Positions 5,367 through 5,414 of a stretch of 5,414 nt of DNA are shown here, piece after piece. Position 1 is the stretch's first letter, and every line of letters starts with the position of its first letter. The notes under the pieces are model-generated. The model did no database searches. It was given only the letters and a program-made list of their open reading frames with translations, and was not told where the DNA came from. The translations under genes were made by a program, and so were the position numbers. Source of the DNA: Treponema sp. (GTDB lineage: Bacteria; Spirochaetota; Spirochaetia; Treponematales; Breznakiellaceae). The stretch covers positions 1-5,414 of the forward strand of contig JAISND010000020.1 of assembly GCA_031276615.1 (NCBI GenBank), read 5' to 3'.

Positions 5367-5395
5367 TTGACAGCCATAAATTCCCGTGATACTAT
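5367..5395 (+). promoter_or_regulatory. Sigma70-type promoter directed rightwards
   Basis: TTGACA (5367-5372) is a perfect -35 box and TACTAT (5390-5395) a 5/6 match to the -10 box, separated by 17 bases, the optimal spacing. Transcription would start near 5402 and run out of the window, divergent from khpA. It is the only convincing promoter seen here; none of comparable quality was found for the minus-strand genes. Confidence 0.75.
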
Positions 5396-5408
5396 GTGAT
5401 CTAAACTT

Positions 5409-5414
5409 AGGTGA
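5409..5414 (+). promoter_or_regulatory. Possible ribosome binding site at the window edge
   Basis: AGGTGA lies about 13 bases after the -10 box of the rightward promoter. If real, a start codon should fall within roughly ten bases beyond the window, giving a very short leader. The gene itself cannot be seen. Confidence 0.35.

Overview
This window is a compact, GC-rich bacterial operon read entirely on the minus strand. The gene order and protein types point to a spirochaete, most likely a treponeme. From memory, Treponema pallidum has the same order: KH-domain protein, rimM, trmD, rplS, hypothetical, FlhB-like, HD domain, YraN. No search was run, so the species is open. The GC content looks high for a treponeme.

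In transcription order (high to low coordinates), the first block is translation and RNA related: khpA (KH-domain RNA-binding protein), rimM (30S maturation), trmD (tRNA m1G37 methyltransferase) and rplS (ribosomal protein bL19). rimM/trmD and trmD/rplS overlap by 4 and 8 bases. A 164-base gap between khpA and rimM contains competing GC-rich hairpins, the last followed by five T residues, which resembles an attenuator.

After rplS comes a 154-base gap with a 72-base imperfect inverted repeat. The second block follows: a Pro/Ala-rich FliK-like protein, an 86-residue free-standing FlhB cytoplasmic-domain protein, an HD-GYP-type protein with one metal-ligand His replaced by Ser, and a YraN (UPF0102) gene running off the left edge. 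These four are tightly packed (1-base gap, 4-base overlap, 20-base overlap), which suggests translational coupling.

The 239 bases right of khpA hold no gene. They contain a perfect 12-bp inverted repeat, a compact three-way-junction fold, a further hairpin, and a near-consensus sigma70 promoter pointing right (TTGACA, 17 bases, TACTAT) with a possible ribosome binding site at the window edge. A divergent gene therefore probably starts just outside. rpsP, often next to khpA, is not immediately upstream.

No mobile element, CRISPR array, tRNA or rRNA was seen. The points most worth a second look are the embedded FliK/FlhB-like pair, the altered HD-GYP site, two substituted TrmD positions and the three structured intergenic regions.
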